Of a stretch of DNA of 64,000 nucleotides, positions 43,746 to 52,826 are shown in pieces. The translations under genes and the position numbers were made by a program. The DNA comes from an uncultured Roseobacter sp. Lineage in GTDB: Bacteria > Pseudomonadota > Alphaproteobacteria > Rhodobacterales > Rhodobacteraceae. Location: contig NZ_CANLYL010000016.1 in assembly GCF_947495275.1 (NCBI RefSeq), forward strand, positions 46,074 through 110,073, read 5' to 3'. The notes beneath the pieces were generated by a model. The model worked only from the letters and a program-made list of their open reading frames with translations, did no database searches and was not told where the DNA came from. How positions within the stretch are numbered: the stretch's first letter is position 1; each line of letters starts with the position of its first letter.

Positions 43746-44860
43746 CCGGGCCGCTTACGTCACTGAAAGTGGTAGAGTTCACAGGGCTTGGCCCTGCACC
43801 GTTGGCAGGTCAATTGTTGGCGGATCTTGGCGCAATCGTTGTCGCGATTGATCGAAAGTCAGCCCCGGCCGATCCAACGGACATCAATCGGCGCGGCAAA
43901 CGCAGTATCGCCCTCAATCTGAAATCTGAAGCCGGGAGAAGCGTTGCCAGAAAGTTGATCGCGCAATCAGACGTCTTGATCGAAGGGTTTCGCCCCGGCG
44001 TCATGGAGCGCTTGCAACTTGGTCCGGATGCGTGTCCCGAAACACTGATCTATGCCCGCATGACCGGGTGGGGACAGGTCGGCCCCTGGTCGCAAAAGGC
44101 CGGGCACGATATCAATTATCTGGCAATGACGGGTGCGCTGCATGCCATCGGACCGGAGCGCGAACCCCCAACCGTGCCGCTGAACCTGATCGCGGATTTT
44201 GGGGGAGGGACCATGTTCCTTCTGCTCGGAATTCTATCGGCACTTATTGAAAAAGGCATTTCCGGAAAAGGACAGATCGTTGATGCTGCCATGGCCGATG
44301 GCGTGCCAGCCATGATGGGGTTGATCCACGGTATGCTGGCCAAGGGATCATGGACCATAGAACGGGGTGCAAACTGGCTGGATGGCGCTGCACCCTTTTA
44401 CAGGTGCTACGAATGCGCGGACGGAAAATTCATATCTGTCGGTGCGCTGGAACCGCAATTCTATGCGGAACTTGTCGACAAGGCCGGATTGCCGATCCAT
44501 GATCTTTCCGCCCAAAACGACAAAACGCAATGGCAGAAAACCAGCGAGGACTTCGCGAAGGTGTTCATCACCAAGACCCGCGATGAATGGGCAGCCGTTT
44601 TTGAAGAGTCCGATGCCTGCGTCACTCCGATTCTGGATTTTGACGAAGCGCCCGTTCATCCGCAAAATGCGCAGCGCGATGTATTCTTCGCCGACCGGGA
44701 AACGACTCAGGCCAGTCCCGCCCCCCGCTTCAGCCGCACCTGTCCCCAAAAACCCGCGCCGCCAAAAGCCATTGGTGCCGATACAGATGATCTGCTCAGG
44801 GAGATGGGATATTCCAACGAATGCATTTCACGGATGCGGCAGGCGGGAGACATTACATGA
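43742..44860 (+). CDS. Class III CoA-transferase / acyl-CoA racemase family (CaiB-BaiF)
   Basis: The 372-residue protein has the family N-terminus LKVVEFTGLGPAPLAGQLLADLGA, the RRGKRSIALNLKSEAGR block and the active-site Asp region KAGHDINYLAMTGALHA, which is typical of alpha-methylacyl-CoA racemases as well as CoA-transferases. It starts in an ATGA overlap with the ATPase and ends in an ATGA overlap with the monooxygenase. A role in activating an imported acid or epimerising a branched acyl-CoA is inferred. Confidence 0.9.
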   Translation: MTGPLTSLKVVEFTGLGPAPLAGQLLADLGAIVVAIDRKSAPADPTDINRRGKRSIALNLKSEAGRSVARKLIAQSDVLIEGFRPGVMERLQLGPDACPETLIYARMTGWGQVGPWSQKAGHDINYLAMTGALHAIGPEREPPTVPLNLIADFGGGTMFLLLGILSALIEKGISGKGQIVDAAMADGVPAMMGLIHGMLAKGSWTIERGANWLDGAAPFYRCYECADGKFISVGALEPQFYAELVDKAGLPIHDLSAQNDKTQWQKTSEDFAKVFITKTRDEWAAVFEESDACVTPILDFDEAPVHPQNAQRDVFFADRETTQASPAPRFSRTCPQKPAPPKAIGADTDDLLREMGYSNECISRMRQAGDIT

Positions 44861-46110
44861 CCATCCTGATCGCCGGTGCTGGTATCGCAGGGCTGACACT
44901 TGGATTGACGCTGCATCAGATTGGCATCCCTTTTCGCATCTTTGAAGCGGTGCGGCAGCTAAGACCATTAGGTGTCGGGATTAATCTGCAACCCAATGCC
45001 GTGCGCGAATTGTTCGATCTGGGGTTGGAGAACCCGTTAAACGCGCTTGGTGTCGCAACCCAGAGCCTCGGATTCTACACCAGAACGGGTCATGAAATCT
45101 GGACGGAACCGCGCGGTACGGCCGCCGGCTACAATTGGCCACAGATTTCCGTGCACCGGGGTTTGCTGCAAATGCTGCTCTATGAAACACTGGTTACGCG
45201 GGCGGGAGAAGACAGCATTTTAACCGGGCATCGCGCCACCGAATTTGCCCAGACCACCAGCGGCGCTGCACTTCTTGTCGAAACGCCCAAGGGGCGCTCT
45301 GAAATCACTGGCGATGCTGTTGTCGCCGCAGATGGCATACATTCCGCCCTGCGGGCGCAAATGTACCCCAATGAGGGCGTGCCTGTCTGGGGCGGTGCAA
45401 TCCTCTGGCGCGGCACGACACAAGCTGCCCCGTTCCTGTCAGGTGCAGATATGATCCTGGCGGGTCACGACACCCAGCGCATGGTGGTGTACCCGATTTC
45501 GGCGCCTGACCCGCGCACAGGCTCAGCGACGCTGAACTGGATCGCAGAGCGGCGCGTTGATCCGACGCTGGGATGGCGCAGGGAAGACTGGAACCGGGCG
45601 GCAGATTTGGAGGATTTCTTGCCGTCTTTCGAGACATGGAAGTTCGACTGGCTCGACGTGCCGACCCTGATCAAAGGCGCGGATGTAATCTATGAATACC
45701 CGATGGTGGACCGCGATCCGGTCGCGCAATGGACACAAGGATGCGTGACGCTGATGGGTGATGCGGCGCACCCGACATACCCTGTTGGCTCAAATGGCGC
45801 GAGCCAGGCGATTGTCGATGCGCGCACAATGGGCGCTTGCCTGAGAGATCATCGTGACGTTCAGGGTGCGTTTGTCGCTTATGAGAACACTGTTCGGCCA
45901 AGAACGACGCAAGTCACGCTTGCCAACAGAGGCAGCGGCCCCGATGCGATCCTGCAAATGGTAGAAGACCGCTGCGCCGGTCGCTTCGACGATATCCACC
46001 GTGTCGTCCCGCGTAGGGAGCTTGCGGCGCATGCGGCAAAATACAAATCTCTCGCAGGATTGGACAAAGATGCGTTGAACGCCCAACCTGCGATCATCGG
46101 GCCCGTGTAA
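44857..46110 (+). CDS. FAD-dependent aromatic-ring-type monooxygenase
   Basis: This 417-residue flavoprotein of the class A (PhzS/salicylate hydroxylase-like) group has the dinucleotide fold AGAGIAGLTLGLTL at its start. A middle DG motif, VVAADGIHSALR, is followed by the late FAD-ribityl contact GDAAHPTYPVGSNGASQAI. ATG 44857 overlaps the CoA-transferase stop. The substrate is unknown; relatives hydroxylate aromatic or heterocyclic rings. Confidence 0.9.
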   Translation: MTILIAGAGIAGLTLGLTLHQIGIPFRIFEAVRQLRPLGVGINLQPNAVRELFDLGLENPLNALGVATQSLGFYTRTGHEIWTEPRGTAAGYNWPQISVHRGLLQMLLYETLVTRAGEDSILTGHRATEFAQTTSGAALLVETPKGRSEITGDAVVAADGIHSALRAQMYPNEGVPVWGGAILWRGTTQAAPFLSGADMILAGHDTQRMVVYPISAPDPRTGSATLNWIAERRVDPTLGWRREDWNRAADLEDFLPSFETWKFDWLDVPTLIKGADVIYEYPMVDRDPVAQWTQGCVTLMGDAAHPTYPVGSNGASQAIVDARTMGACLRDHRDVQGAFVAYENTVRPRTTQVTLANRGSGPDAILQMVEDRCAGRFDDIHRVVPRRELAAHAAKYKSLAGLDKDALNAQPAIIGPV

Positions 46111-46150
46111 TGGTTCGGACCTACGGGAATTTGCTTGGTATCGAGAAATT

Positions 46151-46876
46151 ATGATTGAAAAAATTGCAGTTGTAACAGGAGCCGCAGGCGGCATGGGGCA
46201 GGCTATCGTTTCTCGATTGCTGCTAGACGGTTTTCACGTCATCGGGTTTGATATCGATACCGGCGGGCTGACCAAATTGTCGCAGGCCGGATTTGAAGGC
46301 GTCGAGGTCGATCTCACTGATCCCGCAGCCATCGCGCAGGCATTTTCAAGCATCGGCAAGGCCCACGGCGGCATTGATGCGCTGGTCAACAACGCAGGAA
46401 CTTGCCTGATGTCAGAGTTTCCAGAGATTCCGGCTGACGAATTCGATCAGCAGATGGCGCTCAACTTTTCCAGCGCTTTCCACTGTTGTCAGGCTGCGGT
46501 GAAGCTGATGCTGGGGCGCAGCGGGATCCGGAAAATCGTCAATATCTCTTCCAACGGGGCCTATAATTTCGATGTGTTCGACCCGCCGCATTACCGGGCG
46601 TCAAAGGCCGCCATGGACACCTTGACCAAAGATCTCGCACGGCGTTTTGCAAAGGAAAAAATCGCGGTGAACTCTATTGCGCCGGCGATGACGGAAACGC
46701 CATTGTTCAACGTTGTGAGCCGGGAAGTTCTCGACACTGCGATTTCACAGATGCCGCATGGCAGGGCAATGCAACCCGCAGAAGTGGCCGCATGGGTTGG
46801 TTTCCTGATTTCACCTGCCGGGGATGTTTGCAGCGGCAATGTGATCATCCTCAACCAGGGCCGGGATGTGCGCTAG
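46151..46876 (+). CDS. SDR-family oxidoreductase
   Basis: The 241-residue classical SDR has the cofactor loop TGAAGGMG, NNAG near residue 82, catalytic NISSNGAYN and YRASKAAMD, and a C-terminal region ending in NQGRDVR. It lies 40 nt after the monooxygenase, in the same direction, and is probably the last gene of the transporter operon. It converges with the metallo-hydrolase, sharing 4 nt at the stops. Confidence 0.88.
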   Translation: MIEKIAVVTGAAGGMGQAIVSRLLLDGFHVIGFDIDTGGLTKLSQAGFEGVEVDLTDPAAIAQAFSSIGKAHGGIDALVNNAGTCLMSEFPEIPADEFDQQMALNFSSAFHCCQAAVKLMLGRSGIRKIVNISSNGAYNFDVFDPPHYRASKAAMDTLTKDLARRFAKEKIAVNSIAPAMTETPLFNVVSREVLDTAISQMPHGRAMQPAEVAAWVGFLISPAGDVCSGNVIILNQGRDVR

Positions 46877-47625
46877 CTATACCATTCCGGTGCTTTTCTG
46901 AGCGTGGGCCATTGCTCCGGACTATGCCCAAAAATCACTTTGGCTTTTTGATCCGTCGCAATCTGCATCAACCGCGCGCCATGCTTGATCGCCAGATCTT
47001 CATTCCAGGACCCTGCAAATTTCTCATCGATTTCGGCCGCGCGACTGATCGCATCCGAGGTCAGGAGGGTTGGCCCAGTCTCTGGCAAACACACCATGAA
47101 AGCCAATTGGCCCGGCGCATGGCCCGGTACCAGAAAAACGGTAAACCCTGGCCCAATGTCCACGTCTTCGGTAACCCGCAGATACTCTCTGTCAGGCCAT
47201 TCCATAAGCTGTTTCCCCGACCAGTAGAGCGGTCGCGGCAAAGCACGTTCCGCGGCAGCAATGAGGATTGGAACACCGGGAAATCCGTCCATGAAGCCCA
47301 CGTGATCAATATGCGTATGGCTTTGAATCATCAGATCAATATCAGAAGAAGATAAGCCAAGCAGCGCCAACTGAGCAGGTGCCATATTCTGATACGTGAT
47401 CGACAGAACACGTCCGAAGCTGCCCAGATCGTCCTCCTCCGTGGCAAGCTGTGCATCTTGTGCATATTTTTCGGGAAACCCGGTGTCGATCAGCACGTTC
47501 TCTTCTTGGTCTGTCTGGATCAGAAATCCGCAAATCCCGATAATGCGGTTGTTGGCGTGCACCTGGAACAGACCGTAGTCCAGAGCGGCCATGCGCAGCG
47601 GGCGACCTTTCAGAAGGGGTTGCAT
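46873..47625 (-). CDS. Metallo-beta-lactamase-fold hydrolase, lactonase-like
   Basis: The 250-residue protein has the dinuclear metal motif SHTHIDHVG (HxHxDH), a following His in VPGHAPGQLAF and an Asp in LLTSDAIS. The layout resembles N-acyl-homoserine lactonases (AiiA-like), but other lactones are possible. The start may be ATG 47625 or the internal ATG 47592. It is divergent from the class I aminotransferase across about 50 nt. Confidence 0.87.
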   Translation of the reverse strand: MQPLLKGRPLRMAALDYGLFQVHANNRIIGICGFLIQTDQEENVLIDTGFPEKYAQDAQLATEEDDLGSFGRVLSITYQNMAPAQLALLGLSSSDIDLMIQSHTHIDHVGFMDGFPGVPILIAAAERALPRPLYWSGKQLMEWPDREYLRVTEDVDIGPGFTVFLVPGHAPGQLAFMVCLPETGPTLLTSDAISRAAEIDEKFAGSWNEDLAIKHGARLMQIATDQKAKVIFGHSPEQWPTLRKAPEWYS

Positions 47626-47676
47626 AAGAACCGTCCGACCTCTCTTGTTGGAAGAGAACTAGACGAGACGCAGCTC

Positions 47677-48810
47677 ATGAAAGTCAAGATACACACGCTT
47701 TTCCAGTATCTTCTTGAAACAACTTCAACGGCACCCGAGGCAATTGTCGGGTTTTCATTGTCGGAATCGCCAAGACTTGGCGCCTTTCTGGATGATCTTG
47801 ACCCGGATTTACCGCTGGACTGGAACAATCTCGACTTTCGTGGCTTGCCCGAATTGCGCACCCATGTTCTGGCTCAGGCCGGGTTGACCGGTATCTGCGG
47901 GATCGAGGATGTGCTGATTACAGCAGGCGCGGCAGAGGCCAACTATCTGTCGATCATGCAGCTTGTGCAGCCCGGCGACGAGATTGTCGTTGAAACCCCC
48001 GGTTGGCCGCAGGCTGAAGTTCTGGCGCGGGCCATCGGCGCGGATATCGTGACGGTCGAACGTCGAGAAGAAGATAGCTGGAAACTATCGCTGGACGCAG
48101 TCAAGACTGCGGTCACGCCGCACACACGCCTGATCTTTCTAAGCAATCCGAACAACCCGACCGGGCAGGTTCTGGGTAAATCTGAGTTGGAAGAGATTAC
48201 AAGGATCGCGGACAAAGTCGGCGCGTGGCTTTTGGTAGACGAGGTTTATGCCGGTCTGGAATGGCAAGGGCCCAGGGCTCCCTCCATCGCCGGGTTATAC
48301 TCCAAAGGCATTACCACAGGCTCGGTCTCAAAAGCGCTTGGATTGCAGGGATTACGCACGGGCTGGCTGATCTGTTCGGACCCTGATCTGGTCATGGATG
48401 CGGTTATCTTGCGCGAAAACTCCTCGGAAATCATGAACATCATGGGCGAGGTCATCGCGGAATTAGCCTTGCGACCGGACCGGCTCCTACCCGCGATACA
48501 GGCCGCGCGCACGGCAGGTATGCGAAATCTTGCACGGATGAATGACTGGTTAGCAACGCAACCCGATCTGACCTGGGTGCCGCCGCAAGCCGGGTTGATA
48601 GGGCTTGGTCGCTTGCCGCAGGGTTTGGACAGTGACCGGTTCGCGCGTCGCCTGCTGGAAGCGCCTTACAGAACCTTTGTGTTGCCCGGCAGCGCCTATG
48701 GGCAACCAAATCACATCCGTCTTGGCGTTGGCGGTGGACCAGACGTCAAACTGGATGAAGGGCTGGGCCGGGTTGGCCAGGCATTGGCGGATTGGCGCAA
48801 CGGGCTCTAG
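47677..48810 (+). CDS. Class I/II PLP aminotransferase
   Basis: This 377-residue fold-type I enzyme has the cofactor region TAGAAEANYLS, the Asn-Pro motif LSNPNNPTGQVLG, Asp in LLVDEVYAGLEW, the Schiff-base Lys in TGSVSKALGLQGLRTGW, and a C-terminal Arg in NHIRLGVGG. ATG 47677 is chosen because the family starts there; the frame is open much further upstream across the divergent gene. The amino donor and acceptor are unknown. Confidence 0.9.
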   Translation: MKVKIHTLFQYLLETTSTAPEAIVGFSLSESPRLGAFLDDLDPDLPLDWNNLDFRGLPELRTHVLAQAGLTGICGIEDVLITAGAAEANYLSIMQLVQPGDEIVVETPGWPQAEVLARAIGADIVTVERREEDSWKLSLDAVKTAVTPHTRLIFLSNPNNPTGQVLGKSELEEITRIADKVGAWLLVDEVYAGLEWQGPRAPSIAGLYSKGITTGSVSKALGLQGLRTGWLICSDPDLVMDAVILRENSSEIMNIMGEVIAELALRPDRLLPAIQAARTAGMRNLARMNDWLATQPDLTWVPPQAGLIGLGRLPQGLDSDRFARRLLEAPYRTFVLPGSAYGQPNHIRLGVGGGPDVKLDEGLGRVGQALADWRNGL

Positions 48811-49373
48811 CGCAACCCATTCACCGCGATATAGCGCGCCAGATCAAGAATGATCTGCCCACGCGCAGTAGCAATCGCTTGCGGCCCGCCTGCGGGATCA
48901 AAGGTTTGCGACAGATCAAACAAGCCGGAGCGTTCACGCCCCCCCTCCGCAACTGCGACGAAATACTGTCCAACCGCGCGGAACTGTCCATCCGTACCGG
49001 CCACCAGACTTTCGAACCGCAGCTCCAGCCGAGCATCCGGCAACGTGTCCAAAGGCCAGGGGGCGGAAGCAACCCTTGCACCACTTAGCCCTGACAAATG
49101 GCGGGCAAGCTCTAAGGCAACTGCGCGCTCCGGAGTGTCGGCCCACAAGACCCCACGTTCGTTGGTGAGTTTGCCGTCTGTGCCGAGGCTGGAAATCTCA
49201 TCAGAGGCGGCATAGGCAGGCAAGGAGATTTCTCTGATCTCGACAGAGCGAAAGGCAATTCTCTGGCGTTCCGTCGCTTGGGTTGCAGGAATGACATATC
49301 TGTCTGGCGCCGATGCGCAGGCCGTCAGGCAGCACAAGGCGAAAACCGGGAAGAGAGGTTTGAAAAATCCCAT
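48807..49373 (-). CDS. pqiC: PqiC/YmbA-type outer-membrane lipoprotein
   Basis: The 188-residue protein has a lipoprotein signal peptide with lipobox LTAC, followed by the ABC-type transport auxiliary domain (YVIPATQATERQRIAF and later DLARYIAVN). In E. coli, PqiC anchors the PqiB tunnel to the outer membrane. ATG 49373 follows the pqiB stop by 2 nt; an in-frame TTG at 49379 would overlap that stop. It is the last gene of the pqi operon. Confidence 0.85.
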   Translation of the reverse strand: MGFFKPLFPVFALCCLTACASAPDRYVIPATQATERQRIAFRSVEIREISLPAYAASDEISSLGTDGKLTNERGVLWADTPERAVALELARHLSGLSGARVASAPWPLDTLPDARLELRFESLVAGTDGQFRAVGQYFVAVAEGGRERSGLFDLSQTFDPAGGPQAIATARGQIILDLARYIAVNGLR

Positions 49374-49375
49374 AG

Positions 49376-51460
49376 TCAACGTCCTCTGATGAGCGCGGTT
49401 GGATTACGTTCCAAAAGCCGTGCCAGGGCTGTCAGTGCGTTCGCAGCCTTTGAAATGTCGCGCAAAGCTGCCTGTGCATCGCGACTGATGACATCGCCCT
49501 GATTGTATCCCGCAATTGTCCGGCTGGCCTGATCGAATACATCGGTGATCTGTTCGACCAGTTGCGGCAGATCGCGGCTGGAAAGAGCCACGGCATCTGC
49601 TGCTTCACGCGCAGAATTCAAGGTTGCATTCACATTGCGCACGGCACCGCCTTCGCGCAATTCGGTCAGCGTCGCATTCAACTCATCCAGCGCGGCACCA
49701 AGCGATTCCGGAAGCTCCTGCGCGGCTGGGGTCCCGAGGATTGCATCAGCGGAGGCCAACAACTCCGTCAATTGCAAGGTCAATTCGTCGAGCGGCAGAG
49801 CCTCAGCCTTGGCTGCAACCCCGCTCAAACCTTCTATGAGTTCAGGCACCCCGGCCACCGATGCGCTGACTGAATTCGCGGCTTCGGTGGCGGCAGCAAT
49901 TGCTTCTACAACCCGGGAGACAGCCTGGCCTTCTTCAATTTGCGACAGCAAGGTTTCGGCGCGTTGGATAGCGGCATTCAGAGAAACCGGGATGTCTTTG
50001 ACTTCCTGCGAAGACACAATTGCGCGTATGTCGCCCAGCAATGCGCGGATTTCCTGAGGCGTCTCCCGCAGCTCCTTGCTGGAGACAAACGCCTCGGCTC
50101 CTTGCATGAATCCAATGGCGCTGTTGAGCAGTTCTTCGAACGGCAGGCTGTTGATACGGGTGAAAACCCCCTCTACCGTAGCGGTCGCATCGGAGATTTC
50201 GCTGTCTGTAGAAGGAAGGGTTGGCATGCCTTCCTCTTCGGTGATGGCAGCAGCAATCGGTGCATCTTCGATCTCCACCAGCTCAACTTTCAATCCACCT
50301 GTCAGCAGGCTTGCAGTTGCGAGACGCGCTCGCAGACCTTCCTGCACCCTTGCGTTGAGGAAAGAAACAACCGCCTCTGGCCCCAAATCCCCCGAAAGAC
50401 CCAATCGGGCTGGCTGAATACCGATGATCACGTTTAGTCGGACACGCGCATCACCAAACCGCTCACGATCCACGATCCCCGACAGAGCTTCAACCGACCC
50501 GATGCGCAGACCGCTGAATTCAACGGGTGCGCCAAGTGCGAGGCCAGAAATATTTTCGTCGAAGATAACGCGCAGTTCGAGCAGCTCGGCCTCGGACCGG
50601 TTGAAGACGCTATTTCTCGCTGTGACCTCATCGGCGAAGACTTCAAAGACGGTGCCATCGGTCACCGGCTCGCCGCCGGATACGAATGTATCGAAGGTGA
50701 GCCCGCCACCGATCAGTGTAGCCAGAGATGAAAAATCCACCTCAGCACCTGAAGGACCAATGGAGACGCTGAAACCGGAGGTATCCCAAAACCGTGTATT
50801 GCCGGTGACCAGACGGCCATGCGGTTCATAAATAATGGCCTCCGCAATCGCAAAATTCCCTTCGCGAGAGATACGCGCCGAGCCCACACGCCCGATTTCA
50901 ATACCTCTGAAGAGGATCGGACTGTTATCTGTCAACGACCCCCCCGGGGTTGTGCGCAACGCGATCTGCAGGCCCTCTTTGCCCGGACGGAACAGGGGCG
51001 GTATCTCCAATCCTTTGAATGCCGTGCGGATTGGCCCGATCTCGCTATCCCATGAACCTTCGATGAAAACGCCACTCAAAACAGTATCGAGGCCCGAAAC
51101 GCCCTGGACAGACAGCTGCGGGCGGACAACCCAGAAAGAAGCTCCCGCATCCACATATCGCGCCACTTCCTTTTCCAGACGAATATGCGCGACAACGCCC
51201 TCCAACCCTTCGGAGAAAGTGACACCTTCGACGATACCAACCGTGACATCCCTAAACCGGACCTCGGTGCTGCCTGCGGCAATCCCGGCACCGTTCTCAA
51301 ACTCGATCGAAATCAGGGGACCGCGATCATTGTATGACTGCCATGCGACAGTAAGGGCGACGATCAGCGCGAGAAACGGGATCGCCCAGACGATTGAAGC
51401 GCGCCCAAACAGCGTCTCGCGCGCAGGGTCGATCGGAACCGGATCGGGGGCGTTATTCAT
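49376..51460 (-). CDS. pqiB: PqiB-type MCE-domain intermembrane lipid transport protein
   Basis: The protein of 694 residues has one inner-membrane helix near residues 20-42, then several MCE domains (first at SIEFENGAGIAAGSTEVRFR, another at ALRTTPGGSLTDNSPILFRG, a third at LGAPVEFSGLRIGSVEALSG). A long Ala/Glu-rich helical region makes up the C-terminal 40%. E. coli PqiB is about 546 residues, so the coiled-coil extension here is notably longer. It would form a hydrophobic tunnel across the periplasm. ATG 51460, with AAGGAAAG upstream, overlaps the previous gene by 8 nt. Confidence 0.92.
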   Translation of the reverse strand: MNNAPDPVPIDPARETLFGRASIVWAIPFLALIVALTVAWQSYNDRGPLISIEFENGAGIAAGSTEVRFRDVTVGIVEGVTFSEGLEGVVAHIRLEKEVARYVDAGASFWVVRPQLSVQGVSGLDTVLSGVFIEGSWDSEIGPIRTAFKGLEIPPLFRPGKEGLQIALRTTPGGSLTDNSPILFRGIEIGRVGSARISREGNFAIAEAIIYEPHGRLVTGNTRFWDTSGFSVSIGPSGAEVDFSSLATLIGGGLTFDTFVSGGEPVTDGTVFEVFADEVTARNSVFNRSEAELLELRVIFDENISGLALGAPVEFSGLRIGSVEALSGIVDRERFGDARVRLNVIIGIQPARLGLSGDLGPEAVVSFLNARVQEGLRARLATASLLTGGLKVELVEIEDAPIAAAITEEEGMPTLPSTDSEISDATATVEGVFTRINSLPFEELLNSAIGFMQGAEAFVSSKELRETPQEIRALLGDIRAIVSSQEVKDIPVSLNAAIQRAETLLSQIEEGQAVSRVVEAIAAATEAANSVSASVAGVPELIEGLSGVAAKAEALPLDELTLQLTELLASADAILGTPAAQELPESLGAALDELNATLTELREGGAVRNVNATLNSAREAADAVALSSRDLPQLVEQITDVFDQASRTIAGYNQGDVISRDAQAALRDISKAANALTALARLLERNPTALIRGR

Positions 51461-52103
51461 GGTCTTTCTTTCCTTTGCGCCACCGCTGCGCATCCCAAAT
51501 CATCCGACTGTCGAAAGCCTGTGCAGAGAGCATAGTGAAAATCACTGACAAGGCAAAAAATAAGCTGGCAGGACCGGGACTTATCGCCACCAGGACATTG
51601 AGTTGCACCAGTGACGACAGGATCGCAACCACAAAGATGTCGATCATGGACCAACGACCGATATATTCGACCACCTCGTAGAGCAGCTGCCTTTGATTTT
51701 TTGACACGGTGGAAGGGCGGGTGACGGAAATGGCCAAAAAGGCGATTGCCATGAATTTTGCCAGAGGGATCGCAACACTCGCAATCAAGATAATGAGCGC
51801 GACGCCCACACTGCCATATTCGATCAACTCAATGGCACCTCCAACAATTGTACTTTCCTGAACGGTCAACAAGGTGCGGGTTCGGAGCATCGGATAGAGG
51901 TTGGCCGGTATATAACACATCAAACCCACCAGCCACAGCGCCCAGACACGTTGCAGGCTTTTGACGTCCCGGTGGTAGACGCGGTGACCGCACCGATTGC
52001 ACGCCCGGGTCCCTATCGGCCAGACCTGAGCGCAGCGCGTACAAGCCACCACACCAAGATCACGGGCATTCAGGATTTCGCCGGCTTGCCGAGCGCGTTC
52101 CAT
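51453..52103 (-). CDS. pqiA: PqiA-type membrane protein, second half
   Basis: The 216-residue protein has an N-terminal zinc-ribbon-like CTRCAQVW...CNRCGHR and four membrane helices with the PqiA segments MCYIPANLYPML and VEYIGRWSMIDIFVVA. It corresponds to the second repeat of E. coli PqiA. Start ATG 52103 lies inside the end of the preceding gene (34-nt overlap, different frame); GTG 52118 is an alternative. It is translationally coupled to both neighbours. Confidence 0.88.
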   Translation of the reverse strand: MERARQAGEILNARDLGVVACTRCAQVWPIGTRACNRCGHRVYHRDVKSLQRVWALWLVGLMCYIPANLYPMLRTRTLLTVQESTIVGGAIELIEYGSVGVALIILIASVAIPLAKFMAIAFLAISVTRPSTVSKNQRQLLYEVVEYIGRWSMIDIFVVAILSSLVQLNVLVAISPGPASLFFALSVIFTMLSAQAFDSRMIWDAQRWRKGKKDHE

Positions 52104-52705
52104 ACGGACCACCTGCACAAAAAATTATCCTGCACGACGACAAGAACAACAAGACCTGCAAACAACCAGAATGCAGGACCAAACCCAACTTCGGCCAAAT
52201 CACTGATTTTCACCAATGCGACGGCGCATCCGATTGCAAATATTTCTGCCATGGACCAGGGACGCAAAGCTTCTGCCAGACGAAAGGCCTGAGCGGCATG
52301 CCGGGCCGGAGGTTTGTCGAGAACAATCGGGATCAGAACGTAAAGAGAGAGCAGCACACGTGTCAAAGGGATGAAAATGATCAACGCCGCGGTTGTCAGC
52401 GACAAAACGATCAGGGGACCATCGCTGAATGCAAGCGCCGCATCAAGCACAGACACGGTGTTCCGGGCGCCGCCAACCGAGACAGACAGGAACGGAAAAA
52501 TCGCCGCCGCCGTGATCAGAACGAGAATGGCAAAGGAGAGGGCAATGATCTGCACGCCTGCTTTTCGGCGTGGTGTTATCAGAACGGTATGGCACCGATG
52601 GCAGACAGCGCGTTCCCCCGGGGCCGGGCGCACAAGCGCGTAAGCCGCGTCGCACTTCGGGCAGACGATCAAATCTTCACGGGGATTCGCGGCGCTTGCT
52701 GACAT
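52070..52705 (-). CDS. pqiA: PqiA-type membrane protein, first half
   Basis: The 211-residue protein has a zinc-ribbon-like CPKCDAAY...CHRCH at its N-terminus and four membrane helices, with the PqiA-type ALRPWSMAEIFAIG segment before the last pair. It corresponds to the first repeat of E. coli PqiA, where both repeats are one chain. ATG 52705 is preferred to the in-frame start at 52780. It is the first gene of the pqiA-pqiA-pqiB-pqiC operon. Confidence 0.88.
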   Translation of the reverse strand: MSASAANPREDLIVCPKCDAAYALVRPAPGERAVCHRCHTVLITPRRKAGVQIIALSFAILVLITAAAIFPFLSVSVGGARNTVSVLDAALAFSDGPLIVLSLTTAALIIFIPLTRVLLSLYVLIPIVLDKPPARHAAQAFRLAEALRPWSMAEIFAIGCAVALVKISDLAEVGFGPAFWLFAGLVVLVVVQDNFLCRWSVWNALGKPAKS

Positions 52706-52772
52706 GCGTTTCGTTTTAAACGCTTTCAGGGCAAACGAACATGGGTCATGTGCGCGGGATTGCAATCGAGGT

Positions 52773-52810
52773 ATTGCCACCGACCGCCCGTTTCAGCGGA
52801 CGGAGGCAAT
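52773..52810. terminator. Long imperfect stem-loop between the sugar transporter and pqi operons
   Basis: ATTGCCACCGACCGC (52773-52787) pairs with GCGGACGGAGGCAAT (52796-52810) with 13 of 15 positions matched and an 8-nt loop. It lies 16 nt beyond the binding-protein stop and may end the sugar transporter transcript; no strong T-run is visible. Confidence 0.5.
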
Positions 52811-52826
52811 CATTTACTGAAACGCG

